A stretch of DNA of 33,165 nucleotides. Source: Lentisphaerae bacterium GWF2_50_93. Its GTDB lineage: Bacteria; Verrucomicrobiota; Lentisphaeria; Victivallales; GWF2-50-93. A program made the translations under genes and the position numbers. Every line of letters starts with the position of its first letter. Position 1 is the stretch's first letter. Location: NCBI GenBank assembly GCA_001804815.1, contig MHBI01000045.1:1-33165 (forward strand), given 5' to 3'. The notes beneath the pieces were generated by a model that was not told where the DNA came from, made no database searches, and saw only the letters and a program-made list of their open reading frames with translations. Shown here piece after piece: positions 8,283-15,999 of the stretch.

Positions 8283-8312
8283 AAAGAAAATCAAAACCGA
8301 CCCAAGGGTCGG
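8283..8312 (-). terminator. Rho-independent terminator of the GH29 gene
   Basis: Read on the minus strand, CCGACCC-TT-GGGTCGG (8312-8297) forms a 7-base-pair GC-rich stem followed at once by TTTTGATTTTC. It lies 19 bases beyond the stop of the fucosidase gene at 8332, the expected place for the end of the minus-strand transcript. Confidence 0.65.
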
Positions 8313-8331
8313 GGAATTGACCCAACAAAGA

Positions 8332-9654
8332 TTAAAGACTTTCATCCAATACCAGTTCTATCACGGCCGGTGGTTTGACTTTATTCCAGGCGGGAATGCT
8401 AATCCTTATTAATGAATTGCTCTGGATGAAGGATAATTCTTCTCCGGATATCATGGATGATGAAATTATCTTCCGGCCAAGCGCAGGCAATACCAATTCT
8501 TTCTGCCCGGCCAAGTCAAGCAGGTGTATATATACCTTGTCTTCCTTGAATGTAGAACAGTATTTACCATCGACAGGCTGGAAGGGTCCCGGCCTTGTGC
8601 CGTATATGCCCTTGCCGTTTTCCTCTAGCCATCGGCCCACTTCTTCCAGGATTTTCACGTGTGGCGGGGGAATGACTCCATCAGGGTCAGGCCCTACATT
8701 GAGCAGCACATTACCGCCACGGCCGACAACATTTATGAGCATCCTAATGATCTCGTCAGAGCTCATGGTATTCTGATGCTTGTTGTATCCCCATGAGGAC
8801 TTGTTGAGGTTCAGGCATTTCTCCCAGGGAATATTAATGATTGGTCCTGTTATATCATGGCCTCCTTCATCACATTGGAAGTCCCCTTCCCATCCGGATC
8901 TTGGGTTTATCACGGCTTTCGGCTGGTATTTCCTGACCATTTTATTTAGCATGAGAGGTTCCCAGAACCACGCGGCATCAGCATCAGTTCCATTGTGCGC
9001 CAGCCATCCGCCGTCATACCAGAGAATGTCTATTTTCCCGTACTTGCTCATAAGTTCCTCGATCTGTCCATAACCCTGTTTCTTCATCATGTCGGCATTA
9101 TCTGATAGTTCCTTAGGCTGGAAATATCCGGGGAACCGCCAGTCCATCGGCGAATAATAGAGCCCTACTCCCAATCCTGCTTTCCGACAGGCGGCGGTAT
9201 ATTCCGCAACGAAATCCCGTTTTGCGGCTGTTTTGGCGCTGCAGAACTCTTTATAGCTTGACGGACTGTCCCACAAGGCAAATCCATCATGGTGCCTTGC
9301 TGTCAGCACCATGTATTTCATGCCAGCATTCTTGGTGATCCGCGCCCACCTGTCCGAATCGAAATGTTTCGGCGCGAACTGATCGGCCAGCTTTGCATAT
9401 TCCTCGGATGGGATTTTCTCATTGTTCATAACCCACTCGCCACGCGCCGGGATCGCATACAATCCCCAATGGATGAACATGCCGAACTTGGCATCCCGCC
9501 ACCATGCCATGTCCTTGGGATCAAGCTTAAGCGATGCATCCCTGATGCTCTTGTCTCCCTTGAAAACTACACTGCTCTTCAGCTTTGATGCAAGTTCCGC
9601 ACCTTTAAGCTGCTCTTCGGCCACCGCAATATTATCTATCACACTGCCTGCCAT
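8332..9654 (-). CDS. GH29 alpha-L-fucosidase, no signal peptide
   Basis: I place the start at ATG 9654 because AAGGA lies 8 bases upstream; an in-frame ATG at 9672 abuts the stop of the preceding gene fragment and has no ribosome site. The 440-residue product carries GH29 signatures: WWRDAKFGMFIHWG at 51-64, ARHHDGFALWDS at 119-130, GLYYSPMDW at 164-172 and the nucleophile Asp214 in ILWYDGGW. The C-terminal part contains NVLLNVGPDPDG, also typical. It should hydrolyse terminal alpha-L-fucose. Unlike the second fucosidase at 23820-25571 it lacks a signal peptide and its composition is about 50% G+C in a sampled row, so the two are not recent duplicates. The acid/base residue varies in GH29 and I did not assign it. 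Confidence 0.9.
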   Translation of the reverse strand: MAGSVIDNIAVAEEQLKGAELASKLKSSVVFKGDKSIRDASLKLDPKDMAWWRDAKFGMFIHWGLYAIPARGEWVMNNEKIPSEEYAKLADQFAPKHFDSDRWARITKNAGMKYMVLTARHHDGFALWDSPSSYKEFCSAKTAAKRDFVAEYTAACRKAGLGVGLYYSPMDWRFPGYFQPKELSDNADMMKKQGYGQIEELMSKYGKIDILWYDGGWLAHNGTDADAAWFWEPLMLNKMVRKYQPKAVINPRSGWEGDFQCDEGGHDITGPIINIPWEKCLNLNKSSWGYNKHQNTMSSDEIIRMLINVVGRGGNVLLNVGPDPDGVIPPPHVKILEEVGRWLEENGKGIYGTRPGPFQPVDGKYCSTFKEDKVYIHLLDLAGQKELVLPALGRKIISSSMISGEELSFIQSNSLIRISIPAWNKVKPPAVIELVLDESL

Positions 9655-9672
9655 ATCATTTATCCTTGTCAT

Positions 9673-9923
9673 TTATTGGTTTATTTTTACCAGGAACATT
9701 CTCTCGACAGGAGAGGCTGTTTTAACCTTCGGCTCGATACCCCTTCCCCACTGCCAGGCGACAACCGTAACCATGATCGGAAACTTGGAGCGAGGAGGTA
9801 TCTTTGTAAATTTGAGGATGTCACCTCCGATTTCCGCCGGACCTTCGAGGACATAATAGCAGACAGGGAGCCCGGCATCTGAATTAGAGAAACTGTCAAG
9901 ATCCTTCCAAATCCTGCATGCAT
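9673..9923 (-). pseudogene. C-terminal fragment of the alpha/beta-hydrolase family found at 28277 and 22014
   Basis: The frame ending in TAA at 9675-9673 encodes a stretch beginning SDAGLPVCYYVLEGPAEI that matches the C terminus of the protein at 28277-29890 at 38 of 46 positions by eye, ending VTVVAWQWG. The catalytic domain is absent. A strong ribosome site (AAGGAGAG, 9938-9931) and an ATG at 9923 precede it, but that ATG opens a different frame, so the homologous part would not be translated. The layout suggests a large internal deletion plus a frameshift in a third family member. The stop touches the alternative ATG of the GH29 gene, as in a former operon. Confidence 0.8.
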
Positions 9924-9963
9924 AAAATTTCTCTCCTTATTACTATTTCGCCAGTTTTGCAAT

Positions 9964-10053
9964 TTATTCCACCGGAAGTACATATCGGTGATAACGAAAG
10001 GCGGCGGGCAGAAGGGCGAGAGCGAAAATCAGTACGTTATTCAGTATCTTCAT
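9964..10053 (-). pseudogene. Signal-peptide stub of a broken secreted-protein gene
   Basis: An ATG at 10053 overlaps the GH51 stop as ATGA and opens a 29-residue frame, MKILNNVLIFALALLPAAF and ten more residues, ending in TAA at 9966-9964. The first 19 residues look like a complete signal peptide: a lysine, a hydrophobic core, and a small-residue region. Nothing recognisable follows. The coupled start and export signal suggest the 5' end of a gene whose body was lost; it may once have joined the fragment at 9673-9923, though the frames do not connect. A genuine tiny exported peptide is possible but less likely. Confidence 0.55.
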
Positions 10054-12020
10054 CGGATTCCTCGGGGTTTGAGACGGATCAGAGTTAGAGAATTCGCCGG
10101 GGCCTCGTATTCGAAGGTCGGCGCGATGGTCATGGTCGAGGACTGCGGTCGGACAATGCGTTCATCGGTCTCCATCGGGTTGGTGCCGGCCAGCACGGTC
10201 TTGGTGGCGGTGGCGGAAAGCTCTTTTGCACCGGCGAGGGTGATCCGCAGGGGCGTGGGGGTGTTGGCGCCGTTGACGAGCTTGATGATGAGATCGCCGG
10301 TTTTGCTATCGCACACGGAAGAGGCGGCGAAGGTGACGGGCGTGGCCGAACCGCTGACAGTGGTCGTCAGATAGGTGTCGCCGCTGTTCACGCTGAACAA
10401 GTGCTGTACGTGGTAGTTGATGGTCGGGAAGACCTCGGTGTTGGTGAAGTAGATGAGGTTGGGGTTCCAGTGGGTGTTGTCGCGCTTGGCGAGGAGCGGC
10501 GCGTAGGAGGCAAAGCGCACGACGTCCGCGTTGCGCTCGAGGCCGGTGAGGTAGGCGGCTTCGGAGATTGCGGAGCGGAGGGTGCTGCGGCGCTTGTCGT
10601 CGAAGGCCGCCCATTCGCCGAGGTAAACCTTCGACTTGGAGCGGTCGTAGGCATCGTAGCGCTGGAGGTTCTCCCAGAACCACTGGGGCGATTTGTAGCC
10701 GTGTTCATCGACCATGGGGAGGCTGAGTTCGTTGGCGATTTTCCAGCCTTTTACGTAATCATCGCCGTCGGGATTGGGACCTACCGTGCCGATGACGGTG
10801 ATCTCCGGGTGCTTCATCTTTACGGCCTTGTAGATCATCTCGAAACGTTCGCGGAAGACGGAGGTGATTTTGTCTTCGTTGCCGACGCCGAGGTATAGGA
10901 GTCCGAAGGGCTTGGGATGGCCGGCGGCGGCGCGTTTGGCGCCCCAGATCGAGGTCACGGGACCGTTGGCGTATTCGATGAGGTCAAGCACGTCCTGCAC
11001 GTAGGCTGGCATCTTCTCCATGGGCAGGCCGAGCTGGCCGACGCCGTATCTGCGGGTGACGAGAAAATTGGAGTTTTGGCAGCACACGCCGGCGGCTACG
11101 ACGGGCAGTGGCTTGGCGCCGATGTCTTCGCAGAACTGGAAATACTCGAAATAGCCGAGGCCTTTGGATTGGTGGTAGCGCCAGATGTTGGGCTGGGGTT
11201 TACGCTGCTCGACGGGACCGATGGTTTCTTTCCACTGATAGATGTTGTCGAGACCGTCGCCGTGGACGAGGCAACCGCCGGGGAAGCGCATGAACTTCGG
11301 CTTGAGGTCGGCGATGACCTGGGCGAGGTCGGCGCGGAGGCCGTTGGGTCGGTTATGGAAGGTTTTTCCCGGAAAGAGGGAGATCATGTCGAGGGCGACC
11401 TTGCCCGGTCCGCCGGCGAGCACGACGAGACGGGCCTTTGTGTCGGTGCTGGCGGGCACGAGGACTGCGGACGCTTTTTTCCAGCGAGCTGATGGCGCAG
11501 GGAGGCGCGCTTCGGCAAGAAGTGCTCCGGCCGTGGTTTCGAGGCGGACATTGAGCGGAAATGCGGAGCCGGCGAGCTGGCTGGCGAAGAGAGAAATTTC
11601 GTAGCGATCGCCGCCTTTGACGGCGATGCCGCCAAATCCGTCATTGTACAGGCCCACGCCCCCACCGGAATTTTCCACGGTGAGCACGGCGTAAGTGGAG
11701 TTGTTCGGGTTGAGCGGTTGGGCGGTCTCGATCGCGACCGAGCCTTGGGCCCCTCCGCGTTGGACAAGCTGCCAGGCGGTGAGCGGGGTCCACTCTGGAC
11801 GGTCGGCGGCAGAATAGTCGAACGAGCGATTCTGGATCAACTCGGCGTAAAGCCCACCGTCGGCAGCATAGCTGAGATCCTCGAAAAATATTCCGACGAG
11901 GTCGGGGCTGATTTGTTTGCCTTCTACGCCCATATTGATCGTTACGGTCTCCGATTTTACCGTTGCAATTAACCCGCAGAACACGGTGATCAGCAGACCT
12001 GCTTTTGTTAATCTACTCAT
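10050..12020 (-). CDS. Secreted GH51 alpha-L-arabinofuranosidase
   Basis: The 656-residue protein begins with a signal peptide (about 1-23) at ATG 12020, six bases after AAGGAG; its start lies inside the end of the GH43 gene, overlapping by 8 bases. A GH51 entry strand (PDLVGIFFEDLSYAADGGLYAE in outline, 39-60) is followed by a carbohydrate-binding-like beta-sandwich at about 80-215. The barrel carries MRFPGGC at 244-250, acid/base Glu382 in GVGNED, and nucleophile Glu469 in YLGEWAAF. A C-terminal beta domain ends the protein. It should release terminal arabinofuranose from arabinoxylan or arabinan. G+C content is high (42 of 60 in row 10501), unlike most neighbours, which hints at separate origin. 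The enzyme pairs naturally with the upstream GH43 genes. Confidence 0.94.
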   Translation of the reverse strand: MSRLTKAGLLITVFCGLIATVKSETVTINMGVEGKQISPDLVGIFFEDLSYAADGGLYAELIQNRSFDYSAADRPEWTPLTAWQLVQRGGAQGSVAIETAQPLNPNNSTYAVLTVENSGGGVGLYNDGFGGIAVKGGDRYEISLFASQLAGSAFPLNVRLETTAGALLAEARLPAPSARWKKASAVLVPASTDTKARLVVLAGGPGKVALDMISLFPGKTFHNRPNGLRADLAQVIADLKPKFMRFPGGCLVHGDGLDNIYQWKETIGPVEQRKPQPNIWRYHQSKGLGYFEYFQFCEDIGAKPLPVVAAGVCCQNSNFLVTRRYGVGQLGLPMEKMPAYVQDVLDLIEYANGPVTSIWGAKRAAAGHPKPFGLLYLGVGNEDKITSVFRERFEMIYKAVKMKHPEITVIGTVGPNPDGDDYVKGWKIANELSLPMVDEHGYKSPQWFWENLQRYDAYDRSKSKVYLGEWAAFDDKRRSTLRSAISEAAYLTGLERNADVVRFASYAPLLAKRDNTHWNPNLIYFTNTEVFPTINYHVQHLFSVNSGDTYLTTTVSGSATPVTFAASSVCDSKTGDLIIKLVNGANTPTPLRITLAGAKELSATATKTVLAGTNPMETDERIVRPQSSTMTIAPTFEYEAPANSLTLIRLKPRGIR

Positions 12021-13017
12021 TTATAACTCCTTGTTTTTTAATATCGTCCCGGAAAGACTTGTTGATGCCTTCGCGGGTCTGAACAATGGGCTTGATTAAG
12101 CCGTCATTGTTGAATTCAAGATATTCGAGGCAGACGGACCGTCGTCCGTCGCCGCCTGATTTGCCGTTCAAGGGCGTTGAACCATCATGGTAGAAAAAGT
12201 ACCACTGGCCTTTAAACTCAATGACGGATGGATGAATCGTAAAACCAAGCTTCGCGGGACCAGTGACCAGCCCGCGATACGTCCATGGGCCGGTGACCGC
12301 AGGGGCGGCTGAATAGGCGATTTGCTCCGGCTTTGTGCCCGGTACGTCGGCGGCGTAGACGTTGTAATACAGCTCTCCGCGCTTGAAGAGCCAAGGGCCT
12401 TCAGCGACGTTCTCTGTTGGAATCTTCTGAATCGCACCGTCGAGCTCGATCATGTTGCGTTTGAGTTTGACCAGATAGAAGTCGCCGTTGCCCCACATCA
12501 TCCACGGCGTTCCGTCGTCATCAATAAAAACCGTTGGATCAATGTCCGCATTGGGTCGGCGCGAATCGGGGGTCATGCCGTCGGTGATGATGGGTGTGCC
12601 GCGGGCATCCTTGAACGGACCGGTCGGCTTGTCGCTTACGGCCACGCCGATGCAGTGCTCGTTGTTGTTGTTACGACGGAGCGTGGCGTAGAAGAAGTAT
12701 TTCCCGTTCTTTTCCACCATTTGCCCGGCCCATGCCACTCCCGCGCGGGCAAACTTGAAGTCTTCGGGTCGCATGACGGGGCCGTGCGAGGTCCACGTCT
12801 TCATATCCTTCGTCGAGTAGCAAAGCCACTCCGGCATATTGAACATTTGCCGGGAGTTCGCGTCATCGTGCCCCACGTAGACATAAACAGTATCCCCGAT
12901 GACCGTGGCGGCCGGGTCTGCGGTGAACACATCGGTAAAGATCGGGTTGGTGGCATGTACCACAACAGCGGATCCGATAGATCCGCACAACAATATAATA
13001 GACCGAGCAACTTTCAT
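12013..13017 (-). CDS. Secreted GH43 glycosidase (arabinofuranosidase/xylosidase type)
   Basis: The protein has 334 residues with a signal peptide at 1-22 and consists of one five-bladed propeller domain. The three GH43 acids are visible: Asp34 in FTADPAA as base, Asp160 in IDPTVF as pKa modulator and Glu206 in VAEGPW as acid. GH43 members remove arabinose or xylose, or cut arabinan; the subfamily is not resolved here. ATG 13017 is preceded by AAGGAAAGG at a rather long distance and overlaps the TGA of a 14-codon upstream frame. Its 3' end overlaps the GH51 start by 8 bases, and AAGGAG for GH51 lies inside its last codons, so the two are likely translated together. Confidence 0.93.
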   Translation of the reverse strand: MKVARSIILLCGSIGSAVVVHATNPIFTDVFTADPAATVIGDTVYVYVGHDDANSRQMFNMPEWLCYSTKDMKTWTSHGPVMRPEDFKFARAGVAWAGQMVEKNGKYFFYATLRRNNNNEHCIGVAVSDKPTGPFKDARGTPIITDGMTPDSRRPNADIDPTVFIDDDGTPWMMWGNGDFYLVKLKRNMIELDGAIQKIPTENVAEGPWLFKRGELYYNVYAADVPGTKPEQIAYSAAPAVTGPWTYRGLVTGPAKLGFTIHPSVIEFKGQWYFFYHDGSTPLNGKSGGDGRRSVCLEYLEFNNDGLIKPIVQTREGINKSFRDDIKKQGVINE

Positions 13018-13058
13018 CGGCTTAGCCTTTCCTTAATATTTGCTAGCATTTCGCCCAT
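13014..13058 (-). other. 14-codon upstream frame before the GH43 gene
   Basis: ATG 13058, preceded by GAGGAGACAGAGG, opens MGEMLANIKERLSR and stops in a TGA that overlaps the GH43 ATG as ATGA. The arrangement resembles a coupled leader peptide, but it could be chance in a 65-base gap. No known leader matches. Confidence 0.2.
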
Positions 13059-13082
13059 CCTCTGTCTCCTCGGGGTGCTTGA

Positions 13083-15980
13083 CTAGTAGACCCGGAACTC
13101 CCAAAGCCCCGGTTCGCCCTGCAAAATCGTCAGCCTGAGGTAGCGGGCCTTGACCGACTTCTCATCGCAGTGCGGAGAACGCAGAATCACTTCATCATGT
13201 CCGCCGTATGGATGCCAGATATGGCCGTCGAGTGACCACTCGAGGTGATAGGCATGGCCTGCTGCGGGTTTGACGAAGTACGCTTCAGTGCGGCGGATGT
13301 CGCGCTGCGTGCCCAGGTCCACTTGGAACCAGGGTGAGTCGTCTTGGGGATCGGCAAGCCAGCGGGTGCCATTGAGACCATCCAGCGCGTTGGCTGGCGC
13401 ATATGTTTCCACGCGGTCAAGCTCTGGGAACTTTCGCGGATCCACCCGGTAATTACCGAAGGTGGACGAGGCCGTGGCGGCGGCGCCCAGCGCCAGATTC
13501 GGCGTCGCATCGGTCGCCGGCCGCAAAGCGCCCACGCCCGACTTGGTCAGCTTGATCGGCTGAATGGTGCCGTCAGGATTGAAGTTCATCTTATCGGCAT
13601 GGATCTGGCGGTTGGTACCGCCGCGGCCGTACTCAAGATAGATGAAGTACCATTGGTCGCTGTCCTGCGGGCGGAAGAAACAGCCGTGTCCTGGGCCGAA
13701 CACCCGCTCCGCATGGTCACTCACGGCGATGATGTCGTGCTCCGGCACTTCCCACGGCCCCAGCGGCGAGACACGACTCATCATGTAGGCGTAGGAGTAA
13801 TCCTCATTACCACCAAGCGTGTAGAAGTAGTAGTAGATGCCGTTGCGCTTCGTGAGATAGGGCCCTTCGGAATAGCCCTCACGCTTGGTCGGGAGGGTGA
13901 CCACCGGACCGTCGGGCGAAAGCAGATCGGGCTTCAGTTTGTACAGGCGACGCCGCGACAGGACCATGTAGGCCTGCCCATCGTCGTCCACAAACACTTC
14001 CGCATCGATCGAACTGCTCTGCTCAATCGGAAATGGGTGCAGCGTGGCTTTGGTCACGTGCTGCCCGTCGGGCGCACGAAAAGGGCCGGTCGGCGAATCC
14101 GCCACCACGGCCGTGATTTTGCCGTCCAGCGTGGGAAAGGAATAGTAGCGCCCGTTGCGCTGAACGACGGTGCTGGGCGCCCAATACTTCAGATCGAAGT
14201 CGGGCGGGAAACTGGATCCTTCGAAACTCCAGTTGAGAAAGTCCTTCGAAGTCCAGACCACCGGCGTGCCCGAGGTCTCCAGATGCTGCCCCCAGCCATC
14301 GGTGGTGGCGTAGCAATAGAACGTGCCGTTGATGTCCACGATGCTGGGATCCGCCACCAAGTCCGGGATCAACGCCTGGCCGAAGTCGCGCTTTGCCCCG
14401 TATTCGTATCGAAACTGCTCTACATCCACGTGACCAGCCTCCTGCTTGTTGTTGAAGGAGTAGAGCCCGATCCGGTCGCCCCGGTAGTGGCCCCACGAAA
14501 GTGAATACTCGTTCCCGAAGGCCGTAAACGTCTGGCCGTCGAGGCTGAACGCATAGTGGCTTCGCCCATCCAAACCCCAGGACGACTTGAACCAGAGTTG
14601 GTTCCCCTCGATGGCGGATCCTGCGCTGACCTTTCCATCTTCGCGGTATTCGATCCTGCGGATCGCTCCGTCCTGGACCACGCCTACTGCGGAATGGTTC
14701 GCGGCAAAATGACACAACCCGGCCTTCTGTCCGTCCGCCATGCCGGTCAGATCGAACTTGGTTACCACCACGTTTTCCGGCGTGCGGAACGAACGCTGGG
14801 AAAGCGTGTTGCGGGCCGTCATCAGGTTGTCGGACCGCAGCGGCTTGAAGGCTTTCAGGCGAAGGAAACCGGGACGTTCGGTGAGTGACCATTTGTCCGT
14901 GCGGGGACGATGATTCCATTCCCATTGCGGACCGAGGACCGGTTGGTTGAACTCATCGCTGCTCTGCGGCGTCAGCACGGGCAGGCCCTGAATGGGTTTC
15001 CTGCTGGCCAGCACCATCGTGCCCGGTTCACCGTCAGCGGTCGCGCCGATGATCGGCCAGCCGTCCACCCACGTGACTGGCAACAGGCTCATGCATCGCC
15101 CTGCCCAATCCCCGCCGCCGTGGTGCGTAAGGAAGTACCAGCCGCCCGGGCCGGTATCGAGCAAGCCGCCTTGATTCGGCTCATGCCATTCCCGATTAGC
15201 GGCACCCAGTTGGCGGCGCTCCGTATAGGGCCCCATGGCGGACCGCGAGCGCTGCATCATCATCACCCGTGCGCCTTGGGACACCTCGCTGTAGAAGTGG
15301 TAGTACCAGCCGTTGAGCTTGAAGAGTTTGCTGGCCTCGCGCCCGGCCCCCTGGTTGATCAGCATCCGCGAATCTTCGATGAGCGAGCGACCGTCGGGGA
15401 GCATTTTCCAGATGTACGTCTTGTAGTCATCCGCGAAATGCGTGCCGACAAAGTAGCCCTGTCCATCAGCATCCCAGAAAGGAGCGCAATCGTCCCATCC
15501 CCGCGCCCGCATGAGCGGGTGCAGCGGCGACCACGGGCCGGCGGGATCGGTGGCCGTGGTTACGAAGAAACCCTCTTCCGGCGCGCCGAAATAAACCCAG
15601 AACTTACCGGCGTGATAGCAGATCGCGCCTGCCCAAACGCCACGGCCGTACCGGTTCATTCGATCCCAATTCATCTCGGGGCCAATCTGCGTCACATCCA
15701 TCACCGCGTGTCCAATGAGAGACCAATTCACCAAATCCCTGGAATGCAGTATGAGCATGCCTGGCGACAAATGAAGGGTGGAGGAAATCGCGTAGTAATC
15801 GTCGCCGACCCGGATGCAGTCCAAGTCGCTGAAATCTGCAGGCAGGATCGGATTTCGATACGTGCCATCGCCTTGATCGCCCCAGCGCTGCCAGTCGCCC
15901 CAGCGAGTCGGTGTATTCTGGGCCTCACTAAAGTGGACTTCCGCCAAGAGCGTGGATGCGATGCTGATGTCTTTGTTCAT
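13083..15980 (-). CDS. GH43-GH43-CBM32 fusion with a central beta-sandwich
   Basis: Starting at ATG 15980, 19 bases after the upstream stop, gives 965 residues; ATG 16019 is also in frame but would overlap the upstream gene by 20 bases. Neither has a clear ribosome site. Domains in order: GH43 at about 40-330 with Asp52 in FSDLD, Asp164 in WDDCAPF and Glu215 in REASKLF; a concanavalin-like beta-sandwich (GH43 C-terminal/DUF1349 type) at 340-525; a second GH43 at about 535-815 with Asp544 in VADPS, Asp659 in SIDAEVF and Glu705 in YSEGPY; and an F5/8 type C (CBM32-like) domain at 825-965 beginning ALGAAATASSTF. Both active sites look complete, so it may remove two linkages from one branched chain. 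No signal peptide is visible, which is odd for such an enzyme. Confidence 0.88.
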   Translation of the reverse strand: MNKDISIASTLLAEVHFSEAQNTPTRWGDWQRWGDQGDGTYRNPILPADFSDLDCIRVGDDYYAISSTLHLSPGMLILHSRDLVNWSLIGHAVMDVTQIGPEMNWDRMNRYGRGVWAGAICYHAGKFWVYFGAPEEGFFVTTATDPAGPWSPLHPLMRARGWDDCAPFWDADGQGYFVGTHFADDYKTYIWKMLPDGRSLIEDSRMLINQGAGREASKLFKLNGWYYHFYSEVSQGARVMMMQRSRSAMGPYTERRQLGAANREWHEPNQGGLLDTGPGGWYFLTHHGGGDWAGRCMSLLPVTWVDGWPIIGATADGEPGTMVLASRKPIQGLPVLTPQSSDEFNQPVLGPQWEWNHRPRTDKWSLTERPGFLRLKAFKPLRSDNLMTARNTLSQRSFRTPENVVVTKFDLTGMADGQKAGLCHFAANHSAVGVVQDGAIRRIEYREDGKVSAGSAIEGNQLWFKSSWGLDGRSHYAFSLDGQTFTAFGNEYSLSWGHYRGDRIGLYSFNNKQEAGHVDVEQFRYEYGAKRDFGQALIPDLVADPSIVDINGTFYCYATTDGWGQHLETSGTPVVWTSKDFLNWSFEGSSFPPDFDLKYWAPSTVVQRNGRYYSFPTLDGKITAVVADSPTGPFRAPDGQHVTKATLHPFPIEQSSSIDAEVFVDDDGQAYMVLSRRRLYKLKPDLLSPDGPVVTLPTKREGYSEGPYLTKRNGIYYYFYTLGGNEDYSYAYMMSRVSPLGPWEVPEHDIIAVSDHAERVFGPGHGCFFRPQDSDQWYFIYLEYGRGGTNRQIHADKMNFNPDGTIQPIKLTKSGVGALRPATDATPNLALGAAATASSTFGNYRVDPRKFPELDRVETYAPANALDGLNGTRWLADPQDDSPWFQVDLGTQRDIRRTEAYFVKPAAGHAYHLEWSLDGHIWHPYGGHDEVILRSPHCDEKSVKARYLRLTILQGEPGLWEFRVY

Positions 15981-15999
15981 AAAGATTATGTCTGTTAAA

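Noticed and set aside
9687..9983. 98-codon minus-strand frame spanning the remnant region
   Set aside because: The neighbouring frame carries the homology to the hydrolase C terminus, so this frame is out of register and its Ser/Arg-rich text is a frameshift product.
13344..15998. Long + strand open frames (13344-14504 and 14910-15998) opposite the GH43 fusion
   Set aside because: They are antisense to a gene with clear catalytic motifs, show no domain, and are expected where third codon positions are rich in G+C.
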